Origin: Pirellulales bacterium
Lineage (GTDB): Bacteria > Planctomycetota > Planctomycetia > Pirellulales > Thermoguttaceae
NCBI GenBank assembly: GCA_030605745.1
Contig: JAUWHT010000171.1
Span: forward strand, 1 to 10,727
DNA length: 10,727 bases
Direction: 5' to 3'
Of this stretch, positions 1 through 7,211 are shown one piece after another; position 1 is the stretch's first letter; each line of letters opens with the position of its first letter. The translations under genes and the position numbers were made by a program. The notes beneath the pieces were generated by a model. That model was not told the origin of the DNA. It did no database searches and saw only the letters and a list, made by a program, of their open reading frames with translations.

Positions 1-379
1 CATCGTTCGGTTCGAAGACCCTGACCACGAACAGAAAACCCACCCAATCAAGGGGCAGCGTAGTGCCAAAGACAATACGTGACGACCTAACTGCCTTGCC
101 TGTAAGGACATACGATTTCGCGGTGTCGAAGATAGGCTTGAAGTGGAAGGTGCCCTGGACTTCGCGATCGTCGGTGTCGACGATCACCGCGTCGGTGCCC
201 ATCTTGAGCTTGCCGCCGCTGATCTCGGCAAAGAACGTGGAGAGCGTGGCGATGTTCCCGCCACCGCCGGGGTCCCGCGAGTCGACGAGTCTTGTGGTGG
301 CGATGTCGATCAACGTCGGTTCGGCCACCTGGTAGAAGCCGGTGTTGTCGAAGGCGGTGTTTTTTGACCCGGGAGGCGC
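1..379 (-). pseudogene. Phage tail-tip/hub protein, C-terminal part (frame-shifted, partial at left edge)
   Basis: On the minus strand this frame is open from an in-frame stop at 380-382 to the window edge. It reads as a normal protein, including the segments NTGFYQVAEPTLIDIATTRL, AEISGGKLKMGTDAVIVDT and TFHFKPIFDTAKSYVLTGKA. No start codon fits a separate gene. The natural reading is that it continues the hub-like protein encoded just upstream in the next frame: restoring one A to the run of six at 360-365 would join the two as ...LPGQKNTAFDN.... It is therefore described as the downstream part of one broken tail gene. The exact phage family is not recognised; a structural role is inferred from the linked upstream part. 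It could instead be intact if the short A-run is a sequencing error. Confidence 0.55.
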
Positions 380-1986
380 TCATCAAAGACAACGGCCGGG
401 CCGATCAGCGGTTGGCCCGGGTGCAGGTCGCCCGAGTCGGACGGCTTGTGGCCGCCCCGATCGGAGTTGGCCCGGCCGGCGGCCTCAAAGCCGAAGGGGT
501 CCGGGTTGCCGTCGTAGCTTACACGAACGCCGCGTCGCAGATCGTGTCGGAGCGGGTGGGCCCCGGTGGCACCGTGGCCGATGCCCGTCCCGCCGTCAAA
601 ACCTTCTTCGACCTCAACGGGAGTGGGAAATCGCAGCTCCGAGTCGACGTCGGCCGGGTAGGCGAAGTCGTACGAGGCCATCTCGCCGGCCTTGACCAGC
701 GTCCAGCACTCGAAATCGATCGAGTGGCTCTCCGAGTTGTAGTCGGCCTTTTCGATCACCGCCAAGACGTCCGAGTCGGCCACGTACGGCGAGTCAAAGT
801 CTAAGGTGACGGCGTCGAAAGTTTCCAGGTTCAACTTGGTGATCGGCGTACTGAAACGGACTTTTTTCCACGTATTGGAGAAACGGATCAGCCAGTAGGT
901 CGCGCTCTTGATGACCATGTCGACCTTGTTGTAGATGTAGAAATCGAACTCCCGCTCCTTGGTCCCGTATTTCCTGACGTTGTGACGCAGGATGACCTTG
1001 TTGTCTTCCTCCTGAGCACCGGTGGCCCGCCACCGGGCGACGAGTTTTGTGACCAAGTCCTCGGTTGTGGTGTGAAACAGCTCCAGGCTGCCGACTTCGA
1101 TATCCGACTCGGTGATCGTGTCGACCGAAACCGGCTCGGCCGGCAGGTATCGCAGGAAGAAAGTGTTGTCCTTGAGCGTGATGGCACAACGAGCCTGAAA
1201 GGCGATCTCTTCCAAGACTTGCAAGATTTGCTTGCGCTGGGTCAGGGCAAAATGGCTCGGGTAGTTGGCCAGAAAGCCTTCAAGCTGCTTTTGGAGTTGC
1301 TCGTCGCCCGAGGCGGCCGCTTCGCTCATGCTATTGAAACCGTTCTTTGCCAGCCAATCGGAGATGTTTTGGTTGATGTAGCTCAGGATGCGGTCCTTGG
1401 CGTCCGCCGTGGTGGTCGAGACGCTGTCGGTGCCGTCCAGGTCGCTCGGGTTCTCGTCGATCAGCGCGTAGTTGTCGGTTCCGCTGCTCGGTGTCCAGTC
1501 GGACGAATTGCCATCAGCGGTCGGAAGGAGACCTTCGACAAACACGGTGCCAAGGAAATCGTTGTTCGTCGTGCCCTCGCCGTCGTAGATATAGATGTCG
1601 TCGAGGTATTGGTTGGTCGTCTTCAGCACGAACTCGATTTCGTCCGAGGCAGAGCCGGTGTCGACGCCGCTGCCGCTGTCGGAGTGTGCCCCGTCGATGC
1701 GCAGCTCCCAACTTCCGCTGACAGCGTCGATGACGCCCTTCAGCTCGACGTAGTGCCACTGGTTGTCGGCCAACGGCGCGGTCGCGCCGGCCGTGCCGCC
1801 CGTTTTGCCGAGCAGCGTCGCGCCGTTGTATACCTCGATCTCACCGTTGATTGTCACGGCCAATGTCAGACTGTTCTTGATCCGAAGGAGGTCATAATTG
1901 GTGAACCCTTGCTTGAGTGTGAAGCCGACAATCCACGTCCCCCTCGTCAAACAGGACGGTTGCCCAAAGGGTCGATTCAGTCGCAT
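310..1986 (-). pseudogene. Chimeric phage tail protein: LamG-like segment fused to tail-tip/hub protein
   Basis: The first 20 or so residues after the ATG at 1986 are low-quality and read out of frame from a neighbouring gene fragment. From about residue 17 (GTWIVGFTLKQG) to about residue 190 the protein matches the concanavalin/LamG-like domain common in phage structural proteins: DLLRIK, NQWHYVELK, ELRIDG, LDDIYIYDGEGTTNNDFLG, LLPTADGNSSDWTPSSGTDN. At about residue 195 it changes abruptly into another protein type: QRKQILQVLEEIAFQARCAI, FFLRYLPAEP, DTITESDIEVGSLELF, TEDLVTKLVARWRATG. That second part resembles tail-tip or baseplate-hub proteins. The frame remains sensible to about LIGPAVVFDERLPG and then breaks at an A-run (360-365), after which the true protein continues in the next frame. 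The LamG part lacks its N-terminus and the hub part lacks its own. I infer deletion-fused remnants of at least two tail genes, not one functional gene, though expression of a chimera cannot be excluded. Confidence 0.6.
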
Positions 1987-2197
1987 GATCGCCCTTGTTT
2001 TCTGGGGCGGTCCCGCCCCCGACGAGGAACAGGCCCTTGACCGTGCCGGTGCCGGTGATGTCGAACAGATCGACCGTGTCGTTGGAGATCGTCTGGCCGG
2101 ACGCGGGGTTGGGAGCCCTCAGAATCACAGCCGGTGCGCGAGGTTCCATTCTATCGACCGAAGGCGAACGCATAGAGTGGAACCTCATCTTCACCAA
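1892..2197 (-). pseudogene. Truncated phage tail-fibre-type protein fragment
   Basis: The readable core is DLFDITGTGTVKGLFLVGGG followed by ENKGDHATESTLWATVLFDE. This pattern is typical of the C-terminal region of phage or prophage tail-fibre-like proteins, which usually end soon after it with a short beta-strand segment. Here the expected ending is missing: after ...FDEGDVD the frame runs into DNA that encodes the LamG-like segment in another frame, and a stop follows at 1892-1894. Several possible starts (2197, 2188, 2173) exist; none has a clear ribosome binding site. The join near 1935-1945 therefore looks like a deletion junction between two structural genes. Its function, if any, would be in virion structure. 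Confidence 0.45.
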
Positions 2198-2608
2198 TGT
2201 CCAGAAGCTTCGTCAGCCTATCATCATCGAAACCACCGATGCAGCATGACAGAAGCCCACGCTGAGTGGCTAGAAGACACAAGTTCTGTGCGATATGCCC
2301 GCACTCCAAGAGTGAGAACCAAGACCAGATGCCAGCATTTGTTCAAACTCACTTGACTTCACGCTGTAGTGGTATAGTCCTCTTGTTGTGAGCCCGACAC
2401 CAGGCGTAGACGGGTGTAACTGTGCTTTTTTCGTAGAGTACCGGAACAGGTGTCGGCTTTTTATCCGACACCAGGCGTAACTACGCCCGATACGGGGTTT
2501 TTCAGGGGATTTTGGGGGCTTAGGCAAGATCAGGCGATTTGACGTAAGGTGTTGTAAAGCCTGTGCTTATAGCACTTTACGAAGATGGGAAAAGGTGCCC
2601 TGGCTCTC
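2198..2608. other. Gene-poor stretch between phage remnant and tRNA fragment
   Basis: No convincing gene is seen. A minus-strand open stretch at 2270-2527 could encode 85 residues starting MPKPPKSPEKPR and including RSYAWCRI, faintly like the N-terminus of a tyrosine recombinase, but nothing diagnostic follows. The stretch holds a 15-base direct repeat (2394-2408 and 2465-2479), an 8-base-stem hairpin (2449-2472) and a 14-base dyad (2474-2487). On the plus strand, TTGACT (2353-2358) and TATAGT (2373-2378) resemble promoter elements, but their 14-base spacing is too short for a standard sigma-70 promoter. Lying between tail genes and a half tRNA, it is best read as the attachment end of a decayed integrated element. 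Confidence 0.4.
2394..2479. repeat. 15-base direct repeat pair with adjoining dyads
   Basis: CCGACACCAGGCGTA occurs identically at 2394-2408 and 2465-2479, 71 bases apart. The first eight bases of the second copy (CCGACACC, 2465-2472) also form a perfect hairpin with GGTGTCGG at 2449-2456 across an 8-base loop. The last six (GGCGTA, 2474-2479) form a dyad with TACGCC at 2482-2487. Repeated and inverted short sites next to an element boundary fit recombinase or regulator binding sites; that role is inferred. Confidence 0.55.
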
Positions 2609-2647
<39 letters not shown>

Positions 2648-2864
2648 GAAGCATAAGACAGGAAATTATATCTGTTTTCGATCGGGCTGCAAGGGATTTC
2701 TCAGGCGGTGGTGGTCGGGGGGTTCGGCTGACCCACCACACCCACAACTGTTAGTGCACCCCAAAGGGGGGGCTCTTTCGGCATCCACTGAGCGGCAATT
2801 TGTGAACTAGACTTGAAAAGCAGACCGGGCAGATTGCATCGAGATCGGAGCGGGAGAGTCGCCC
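2648..2864. other. Intergenic stretch between tRNA fragment and small membrane protein gene
   Basis: No gene is seen. The stretch contains an imperfect inverted repeat around 2705-2742 (GGTGGTGGTC facing GACCCACCAC) and a short CCCC-AAA-GGGG palindrome near 2759-2769. Neither has a T tract that would mark an intrinsic terminator. A purine-rich segment, CGGGAGAG, sits just before the start of the gene at 2865. Confidence 0.35.
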
Positions 2865-2999
2865 ATGGCCAATCTGTGGAAAGACTTGTTGCGACTGATC
2901 GATAAGATGGGGCCCCAGGAGTGGCTGCTGGTGCTGGTCGGCGCTATTATCGTGGGCTTTTTCTGCATGCGGGGATTCGGGTCGCGATCGCAGTACTAG
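2865..2999 (+). CDS. Small single-span membrane protein (44 aa), unknown function
   Basis: ATG at 2865, TAG at 2997-2999. The protein has an amphipathic N-terminus (MANLWKDLLRLIDKMGPQ) followed by a hydrophobic segment at about residues 20-35 (WLLVLVGAIIVGFFCM), then a short polar tail (RGFGSRSQY). This is the plan of a small inner-membrane protein with one helix. A purine-rich GGGAG lies about 10 bases before the ATG and fits a ribosome binding site. The gene runs in the same direction as the diguanylate cyclase 77 bases downstream, so the two may be co-transcribed. I do not recognise a named family. Coding is supported by the clean hydrophobic segment, ribosome binding site and spacing, not by homology. 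Confidence 0.6.
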   Translation: MANLWKDLLRLIDKMGPQEWLLVLVGAIIVGFFCMRGFGSRSQY

Positions 3000-3041
3000 G
3001 TCCGTTTCGGCCAATCGAGTCATTACCAAGCTGGGCTTTGT

Positions 3042-3061
3042 GCCACTGTAGGCCACTGTAG
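3042..3061. repeat. 10-base tandem duplication before the GGDEF gene
   Basis: GCCACTGTAG occurs twice without a gap (3042-3051, 3052-3061). The second copy runs into AGGAG, the probable ribosome binding site of the downstream gene. It is a minor local duplication with no evident function. Confidence 0.6.
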
Positions 3062-3076
3062 GAGTCATCAGATACC

Positions 3077-4000
3077 ATGGATCTGTGGTCGCTTCAGATT
3101 CCTGTTCCCGTCGCATTGGCCGTTGTGGCCACGATAGGCTATCTATTCGGCCGCCGCACGAAGACGCCCGAGGGCGAGCTGCTCTTCCAATCGCGGCGTG
3201 AGCTGCGGCGCGCCCAGTTGGTGGCCCATGAACTGGAACAGATTGCCTGGACCATCCGCAGGAGTCTGGCTAAACATCATTCCAGCGTGAGCAAGTTCAA
3301 GGATCGAGTCGGGCGTCTGAGCGACCGACAGGAGGAGGCCGCCTGTAAGGAACTCTGCCGGGAGGTCGAAGAGATACTCAAACCGACCTTGCACCTAGCC
3401 AACCAAATCGCCGGCGCCTATGACGAAATCCGCCAGCAGAGCGCCAAGCTGATGATGTTCACCGAGGTGCGAACCGATCCGCTGACCGGGGTGAACAACC
3501 GCCGGGGATTGGACGACGCACTGGCCGCCCAATTCGCCTTGATGACCCGCTACGATACCAGGTTCTCCCTGGTGATGTTCGACATCGATCGCTTCAAGCG
3601 GATCAACGACGAGGAAGGACATCTGTACGGCGATCGAATCCTGCAAGACCTGGCCAGGCTGTTCGACGAGTCCGTCCGCGAGACGGATATTGTGGCCCGC
3701 TACGGCGGCGAGGAATTCGTGATCGTGATGCCGCAGACCGACCTGGAAGGTGCCTGCGTGTTCAGCGAACGCCTGCGAGCGAAGGTCGAGCAGGAAATGT
3801 CACTTACCATCAGCGGTGGTGTGGCCACAGCACTGGACGGCGACAGCCAGGATTCACTGCTCGCTCGGGCCGACGGCGCACTGTACAGTGCCAAGACCGC
3901 CGGCCGCAATTGCGTCTTCCGCCATACCGGCGAGCGGACTGAATCGGTCGCTGAACTGGTCCCCGACACCGCATACCACCTACCGCCTACTGCCTGCTGA
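3077..4000 (+). CDS. Membrane-anchored diguanylate cyclase (GGDEF)
   Basis: This 307-residue protein makes the second messenger c-di-GMP from two GTP. Residues 8-25 (IPVPVALAVVATIGYLFG) form one N-terminal membrane helix. Residues 34-125 are charged, helical and probably form a coiled-coil dimerisation stalk. The GGDEF domain starts at about residue 134 (DPLTGVNNRRG), with FDIDRFKRIND (168-178) for metal and GTP binding and the active-site GGEEF at 210-214. RETD at 201-204 has the position and form of the RxxD inhibitory site, so product feedback inhibition is expected. There is no PAS, response-receiver or EAL domain, so the input signal is not evident. The start at 3077 has AGGAG about 13 bases upstream. 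The stop overlaps the end of the convergent pyrC gene by 14 bases. The GGDEF assignment is secure; physiological targets are unknown. Confidence 0.93.
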   Translation: MDLWSLQIPVPVALAVVATIGYLFGRRTKTPEGELLFQSRRELRRAQLVAHELEQIAWTIRRSLAKHHSSVSKFKDRVGRLSDRQEEAACKELCREVEEILKPTLHLANQIAGAYDEIRQQSAKLMMFTEVRTDPLTGVNNRRGLDDALAAQFALMTRYDTRFSLVMFDIDRFKRINDEEGHLYGDRILQDLARLFDESVRETDIVARYGGEEFVIVMPQTDLEGACVFSERLRAKVEQEMSLTISGGVATALDGDSQDSLLARADGALYSAKTAGRNCVFRHTGERTESVAELVPDTAYHLPPTAC

Positions 4001-5261
4001 GCTTCACTCGGCCGCCGACGATCACGACTTCGGCGCGCCCGGTCAGCTCCCAGCCGGTGAACGGGGTGTTGGTGCTCTTGGAGCGGAACTCGGCCGGGTC
4101 TACTGTCCAGCGGACAGCCGGGTCGATGACTGTCACGTCGGCGTCGGCGCCGATTTGCAGGGTTCCTTTGGGGATGTGCAGTATCCGAGCGGGATTGCAC
4201 GTCATCTTGGCCAGCACGGCGGACCAGTCGAGGTAACCCGGCTCGATCAGTCGTGTGACCACCAGCCCAAGCGCCGTCTCCAGCCCCACGATGCCGAACG
4301 GAGCCCGATCGAGTTCCTGCATCTTTTTTTCTTTTGCGTGCGGTGCGTGATCGGTGACGATTGCGTCGATGGTCCCGTCGACCAGGCCGTCGATGCAGCC
4401 TTTGACGTGCCCGGCGCCTCGCAGCGGCGGCTTCATCTTGAAGTTCGAGTCGAAGGAGCGAAGGCACTCGTCGGTAAGCGTGAAGTGGTGTGGACAGACC
4501 TCGGTAGTGACTCGCACTCCGCGCCGCTTGGCCCGCCGGACCGCATCGATGCTGTTGCCGGTGGACACGTGCATCAGGTGGAACCGCCCGCCGGTCGCCT
4601 CGGCCAACGCGATATCGCGGCTGGCCATGGCGTCTTCGGCCGCCGGGGGCATGCCGGGCAGCCCCAAAAGCAGCGACGTAAGGCCCTCGTGCATCACGCC
4701 ACGCTCGGTCAGCTCGCGGATCTCCGAGTGGTTCAACACCGGCTTGTCGAACATCAGGCAGTACTCGAACGCGCGGCGCATCAACTCAGGGTCGTAGATC
4801 GGCGAGCCGTCGTCGGTGAAGGCCACCGCGCCGGCCTCGACCAACCGGCCGATCTCGGCCAGTTCCTTTCCTTCCCGGTTCTTGCTGACACAGGCGACCA
4901 CAAAGATGTTGCAATTGTCGGCACGGGAGGCCTGGCCGCGGATGAATTCGACGGTCCCCTGGCTATCGATCGGGGGGTCGGTGTTGGGCATGCAGGCGAT
5001 CGAGGTGAACCCGCCGGCCAACGCGGCGGCCGTGCCAGTCTCGATCGTCTCGTCCTCCTCGCGCCCGGGCTCGCGCAGGTGGACGTGCATGTCGATCAGC
5101 CCCGGCGCGACGATCTTGCCGGCCGCGTCGATAATCTCTTCCCGGCCGTTCGGTTCTGCATCATACGCGGCGATCCGCCCCTCGGCGATCAGCAGATTGG
5201 TTGCCCGGTCCATCTGCTGAGAAGGATCAATCACACGGCCGTTTTGGATCAGGATGGACAT
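3987..5261 (-). CDS. pyrC: Dihydroorotase (PyrC), type I
   Basis: This 424-residue cytoplasmic amidohydrolase catalyses the reversible cyclisation of N-carbamoyl-aspartate to dihydroorotate, step three of UMP synthesis. The fingerprint DMHVHLREPG (57-66) carries the zinc ligands H59 and H61 and the substrate-binding R63. D151 (AFTDDG), H178 (VLNHSE), H231 (LMHVST) and D304 (VTDHAPH) fill the remaining metal and catalytic positions of type I dihydroorotases. Length and motifs are normal, so the enzyme should be active. The open frame extends upstream to 5726, but that part is a shadow of the MNT-HEPN gene; the family N-terminus begins at MSILIQNGRVIDP (5261). No Shine-Dalgarno is present: the bases before the ATG are heptamer repeats. 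It probably shares a transcript with pyrB, and its product may associate with PyrB as in other bacteria (inference). Confidence 0.95.
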   Translation of the reverse strand: MSILIQNGRVIDPSQQMDRATNLLIAEGRIAAYDAEPNGREEIIDAAGKIVAPGLIDMHVHLREPGREEDETIETGTAAALAGGFTSIACMPNTDPPIDSQGTVEFIRGQASRADNCNIFVVACVSKNREGKELAEIGRLVEAGAVAFTDDGSPIYDPELMRRAFEYCLMFDKPVLNHSEIRELTERGVMHEGLTSLLLGLPGMPPAAEDAMASRDIALAEATGGRFHLMHVSTGNSIDAVRRAKRRGVRVTTEVCPHHFTLTDECLRSFDSNFKMKPPLRGAGHVKGCIDGLVDGTIDAIVTDHAPHAKEKKMQELDRAPFGIVGLETALGLVVTRLIEPGYLDWSAVLAKMTCNPARILHIPKGTLQIGADADVTVIDPAVRWTVDPAEFRSKSTNTPFTGWELTGRAEVVIVGGRVKLSRQ

Positions 5262-5264
5262 GGG

Positions 5265-5299
5265 AGTGGATAGTGGATAGTGGCCAGTGGTCAGTGGTC
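5265..5299. repeat. Five tandem heptamers between MNT-HEPN stop and pyrC start
   Basis: On the plus strand the heptamers are AGTGGAT (5265-5271), AGTGGAT (5272-5278), AGTGGCC (5279-5285), AGTGGTC (5286-5292) and AGTGGTC (5293-5299). The array ends at the stop codon of the upstream gene (5299-5301) and stops three bases short of the pyrC ATG. It thus occupies the whole intergenic gap, including where a ribosome binding site would be. It resembles the short tandemly repeated heptamers known from some cyanobacterial genomes. Confidence 0.75.
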
Positions 5300-6162
5300 T
5301 ACGTTTCTTGTGTAAAGCCAGCGATCTTTTCGCGGCAGATCTTCCGCGTGAGTGTCCGCAGCTTGCGTACCCGGCCGGCCAGGTATTCCAGTTCCCTCTT
5401 GTTGATCTTGTACGACTTCTTGTACCGGGCATCCACGTACGCCTTTTTGAGCAACTCGAAGAGGCGTTTTTCTTCTTCGGTCGCTCGAGGGAAGATTGGG
5501 AGAACACCCGGGTGTTCTGCAGCCGCGCGTTTGTCCAACTTCTCGATGTTGTGAAATTTGGGCTTGTAGTTCGTGAAGACCAGCAAGATGGTCGTGTAAA
5601 ACCGTTCGGTGGCTTGATGAAGTTCAAAGGCTGCTTCCTTGTACCTTCGTTTTTTGAGATAAAGATCAAATCCATGCAAAAACGTATTTGCACTTTCCAA
5701 CCAGTATTTATAGTCTTCCTTAGCAATCTGCTGGCGTTCTTCGGGGCTTAACTTCCTCGCCCGCTCTAGTTTGAACTGCTTGGAATCATAAAGTAAGATG
5801 CCCTCCTTCTTGATGTCGGTAAAGAAATACTGCCCTTCGGAAAGCTTATGATTGACGTAGTGAATACTGTGGCAAATCGGATTCACGAGATCTCCGGCTC
5901 GCGAAATCCGTTCGGCGAGCCGGTCCCAGCGAGCCCGGTGGTCGGCCATCTTGTAATCCTCCACGATCATCAGAATGTCATAATCACTGATGTACTCGTA
6001 AATCACGCCATTCTCGGTATACCTGTCCTCCACCCAGTCGCCACGGGCATGGCTGCCGAAGAGGATAATCATCGCGGGGTCTACTTCCTCGCGGATATAA
6101 CCGACGATCCGCTTCAATGCTGCTTGTTTATACGATGGCAGATGAGAAAGACTTTTCTTCAT
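5299..6162 (-). CDS. Nucleotidyltransferase-HEPN fusion protein (MNT-HEPN)
   Basis: This 287-residue protein has an N-terminal minimal nucleotidyltransferase domain (about 15-125) and a C-terminal HEPN domain (about 148-280). The transferase signature GSHARGD lies at 36-42 and the metal-binding pair DYD at 60-62, with a longer insert between them than in minimal antitoxins. The HEPN helices include AAFELHQATERFY (177-189). The usual R-x4-6-H RNase motif is not clear: the corresponding place reads ARYKKSYKI (R246, Y251), with no histidine. Separate MNT and HEPN proteins often form toxin-antitoxin pairs in which MNT nucleotidylates the HEPN toxin; fused versions are known, with unclear roles. 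The start at 6162 is chosen because its ATG overlaps the pyrB stop as ATGA, implying translational coupling. The gene looks more A/T-rich and lysine-rich than its neighbours, suggesting acquisition. Domain calls are firm; function is open. Confidence 0.85.
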   Translation of the reverse strand: MKKSLSHLPSYKQAALKRIVGYIREEVDPAMIILFGSHARGDWVEDRYTENGVIYEYISDYDILMIVEDYKMADHRARWDRLAERISRAGDLVNPICHSIHYVNHKLSEGQYFFTDIKKEGILLYDSKQFKLERARKLSPEERQQIAKEDYKYWLESANTFLHGFDLYLKKRRYKEAAFELHQATERFYTTILLVFTNYKPKFHNIEKLDKRAAAEHPGVLPIFPRATEEEKRLFELLKKAYVDARYKKSYKINKRELEYLAGRVRKLRTLTRKICREKIAGFTQET

Positions 6163-7118
6163 TTTCTGTTCCCTGTCAACAGCCACAGCACTGCCATCCG
6201 TACGGCGACTCCGTTGGTGACTTGTTCGAGTATGGCCGAATGGCTGCCGTCGGCCACGTCGGGGGTAACCTCGACGCCGCGGTTGATCGGGCCGGGGGCC
6301 AGGATCAGGATGTCGTGCTTGGTTCGGGCGAGCCGCTCGCTGTTCATCGCATAGAGATGGGCGTATTCGCGGACCGAGGGGAACGGCCGGGAAAACTGCC
6401 GCTCGAACTGGATCCTAAGCAGGTTCAACACGTCGACCCGGGGAAGGATATCGTCCAGGCTGTACGAATACTCCACGCCGACCTCCGCCCAACGTGGCGA
6501 GACCAAGGTAGAGGGGCCGCAGACGATCACATGCGCGCCGAGTTTCTTTAGGCCCCAGATGTTCGACCGGGCGGTGCGGCTGTGGGCGATGTCGCCGACC
6601 AGGGCCACGGTGAGCCCCTGGAGGCTGCCCCGCCGCTCGCGGATGGTCATGATGTCCAACAGGCCCTGGGTGGGATGCTCGTGTGGCCCGTCGCCGGCAT
6701 TGACGACCGAGCAGGCGAGATTCTGTGCCAGCAGTTGGGGGGTGCCGGGCGTGCGGTGCCGCATAACCACCACGTCGACCCCCATCGCCTCGATGTTCTT
6801 TGCAGTGTCGACCAGCGTCTCGCCCTTCGACAGGCTGCTGGTGGAGGCCGAGAAATCGAGCGTGTCGGCCCCCAGCCGGCGAGCGGCCAGCATGAAACTG
6901 GTCCGCGTGCGGGTAGAATCCTCGAAAAACAAGGTCACGCACGTCTTGCCTGCCAAAAGCTGGAGCTTCTTGCGGCCCTCGGCCATCAACCGCTTAAAGA
7001 CCACCGCCTTGTCGAGGATCAGTGTGATCTCCTCGGCCGTAAGCTCCTCGAGCCCCAACAGGTGCCGCCGCGTCCAGGACTGTGGGACGTGGCCCAGTTC
7101 AACCGCTTCAGTAGCCAT
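6159..7118 (-). CDS. pyrB: Aspartate carbamoyltransferase catalytic subunit
   Basis: This 319-residue cytoplasmic enzyme condenses carbamoyl phosphate with aspartate, the committed step of pyrimidine synthesis. FFEDSTRTRTSF (64-75) holds the carbamoyl-phosphate loop STRTR (68-72); SKGET (97-101) supplies the incoming lysine from the neighbouring subunit; MRHRTPG (119-125) and HPTQ (148-151) complete the site. APGPINRGVEV near the C-terminus is the usual family ending. The start at 7118 (MATEAVELG) gives the normal family length, and AAAGGG about 10 bases upstream can act as ribosome binding site. An upstream in-frame ATG at 7220 would add a non-conserved extension. No pyrI regulatory gene is seen. 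The stop TGA overlaps the MNT-HEPN ATG, and pyrC follows, making a pyrB-MNT/HEPN-pyrC unit. Confidence 0.95.
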   Translation of the reverse strand: MATEAVELGHVPQSWTRRHLLGLEELTAEEITLILDKAVVFKRLMAEGRKKLQLLAGKTCVTLFFEDSTRTRTSFMLAARRLGADTLDFSASTSSLSKGETLVDTAKNIEAMGVDVVVMRHRTPGTPQLLAQNLACSVVNAGDGPHEHPTQGLLDIMTIRERRGSLQGLTVALVGDIAHSRTARSNIWGLKKLGAHVIVCGPSTLVSPRWAEVGVEYSYSLDDILPRVDVLNLLRIQFERQFSRPFPSVREYAHLYAMNSERLARTKHDILILAPGPINRGVEVTPDVADGSHSAILEQVTNGVAVRMAVLWLLTGNRK

Positions 7119-7152
7119 CACGTCCGACCCTTTCAACTCCCCACTTCCATTG

Positions 7153-7180
7153 ATTCTAGCAGCCGGCAAAAATGCTGCAA
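7153..7180 (-). promoter_or_regulatory. Candidate sigma-70-type promoter of pyrB
   Basis: On the minus strand TAGAAT (7158-7153) matches the -10 consensus at five of six places. It is preceded after 16 bases by TTGCAG (7180-7175), a weak -35. Transcription would start about 28 bases before the pyrB ATG. No leader peptide or attenuator is visible in this short leader. The call rests on consensus only. Confidence 0.3.
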
Positions 7181-7211
7181 GCAGGCAGTTTAGTCCCGGA
7201 TTATTCATCGT

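Noticed and set aside
360..365. Programmed -1 frameshift site
   Set aside because: The A6 run does not give a proper X XXY YYZ heptamer in the incoming frame, so a simple base loss is the plainer reading; slippage is kept only as an option.
982..2040. Long plus-strand open frame opposite the tail genes
   Set aside because: The translation is a low-complexity V/R/D/G mix typical of an antisense shadow; the minus strand carries recognisable domains.
2270..2527. Possible N-terminus of a tyrosine recombinase on the minus strand
   Set aside because: The first residues are faintly suggestive, but no catalytic R-H-R-Y region exists, the frame soon loses any likeness and it runs through the repeats and hairpins.
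3750..5273. Long plus-strand open frame opposite pyrC
   Set aside because: It is antisense to pyrC; the translation is rich in H, R, D and G with no family motif, as expected for a shadow of a G+C-rich gene.
5265..5299. CRISPR array
   Set aside because: Repeats are 7 bases with no spacers; the same holds for 8424-8493.
5262..5726. N-terminal extension of the dihydroorotase frame
   Set aside because: The frame stays open upstream of 5261, but that segment is basic, low in family character and antiparallel to no other gene; it is simply another frame of the MNT-HEPN gene. The dihydroorotase family N-terminus begins at 5261.
6163..6186. MNT-HEPN start at 6186
   Set aside because: The ATG at 6162 overlaps the pyrB stop as ATGA, a classic coupled start, and the eight extra residues add nothing recognisable.
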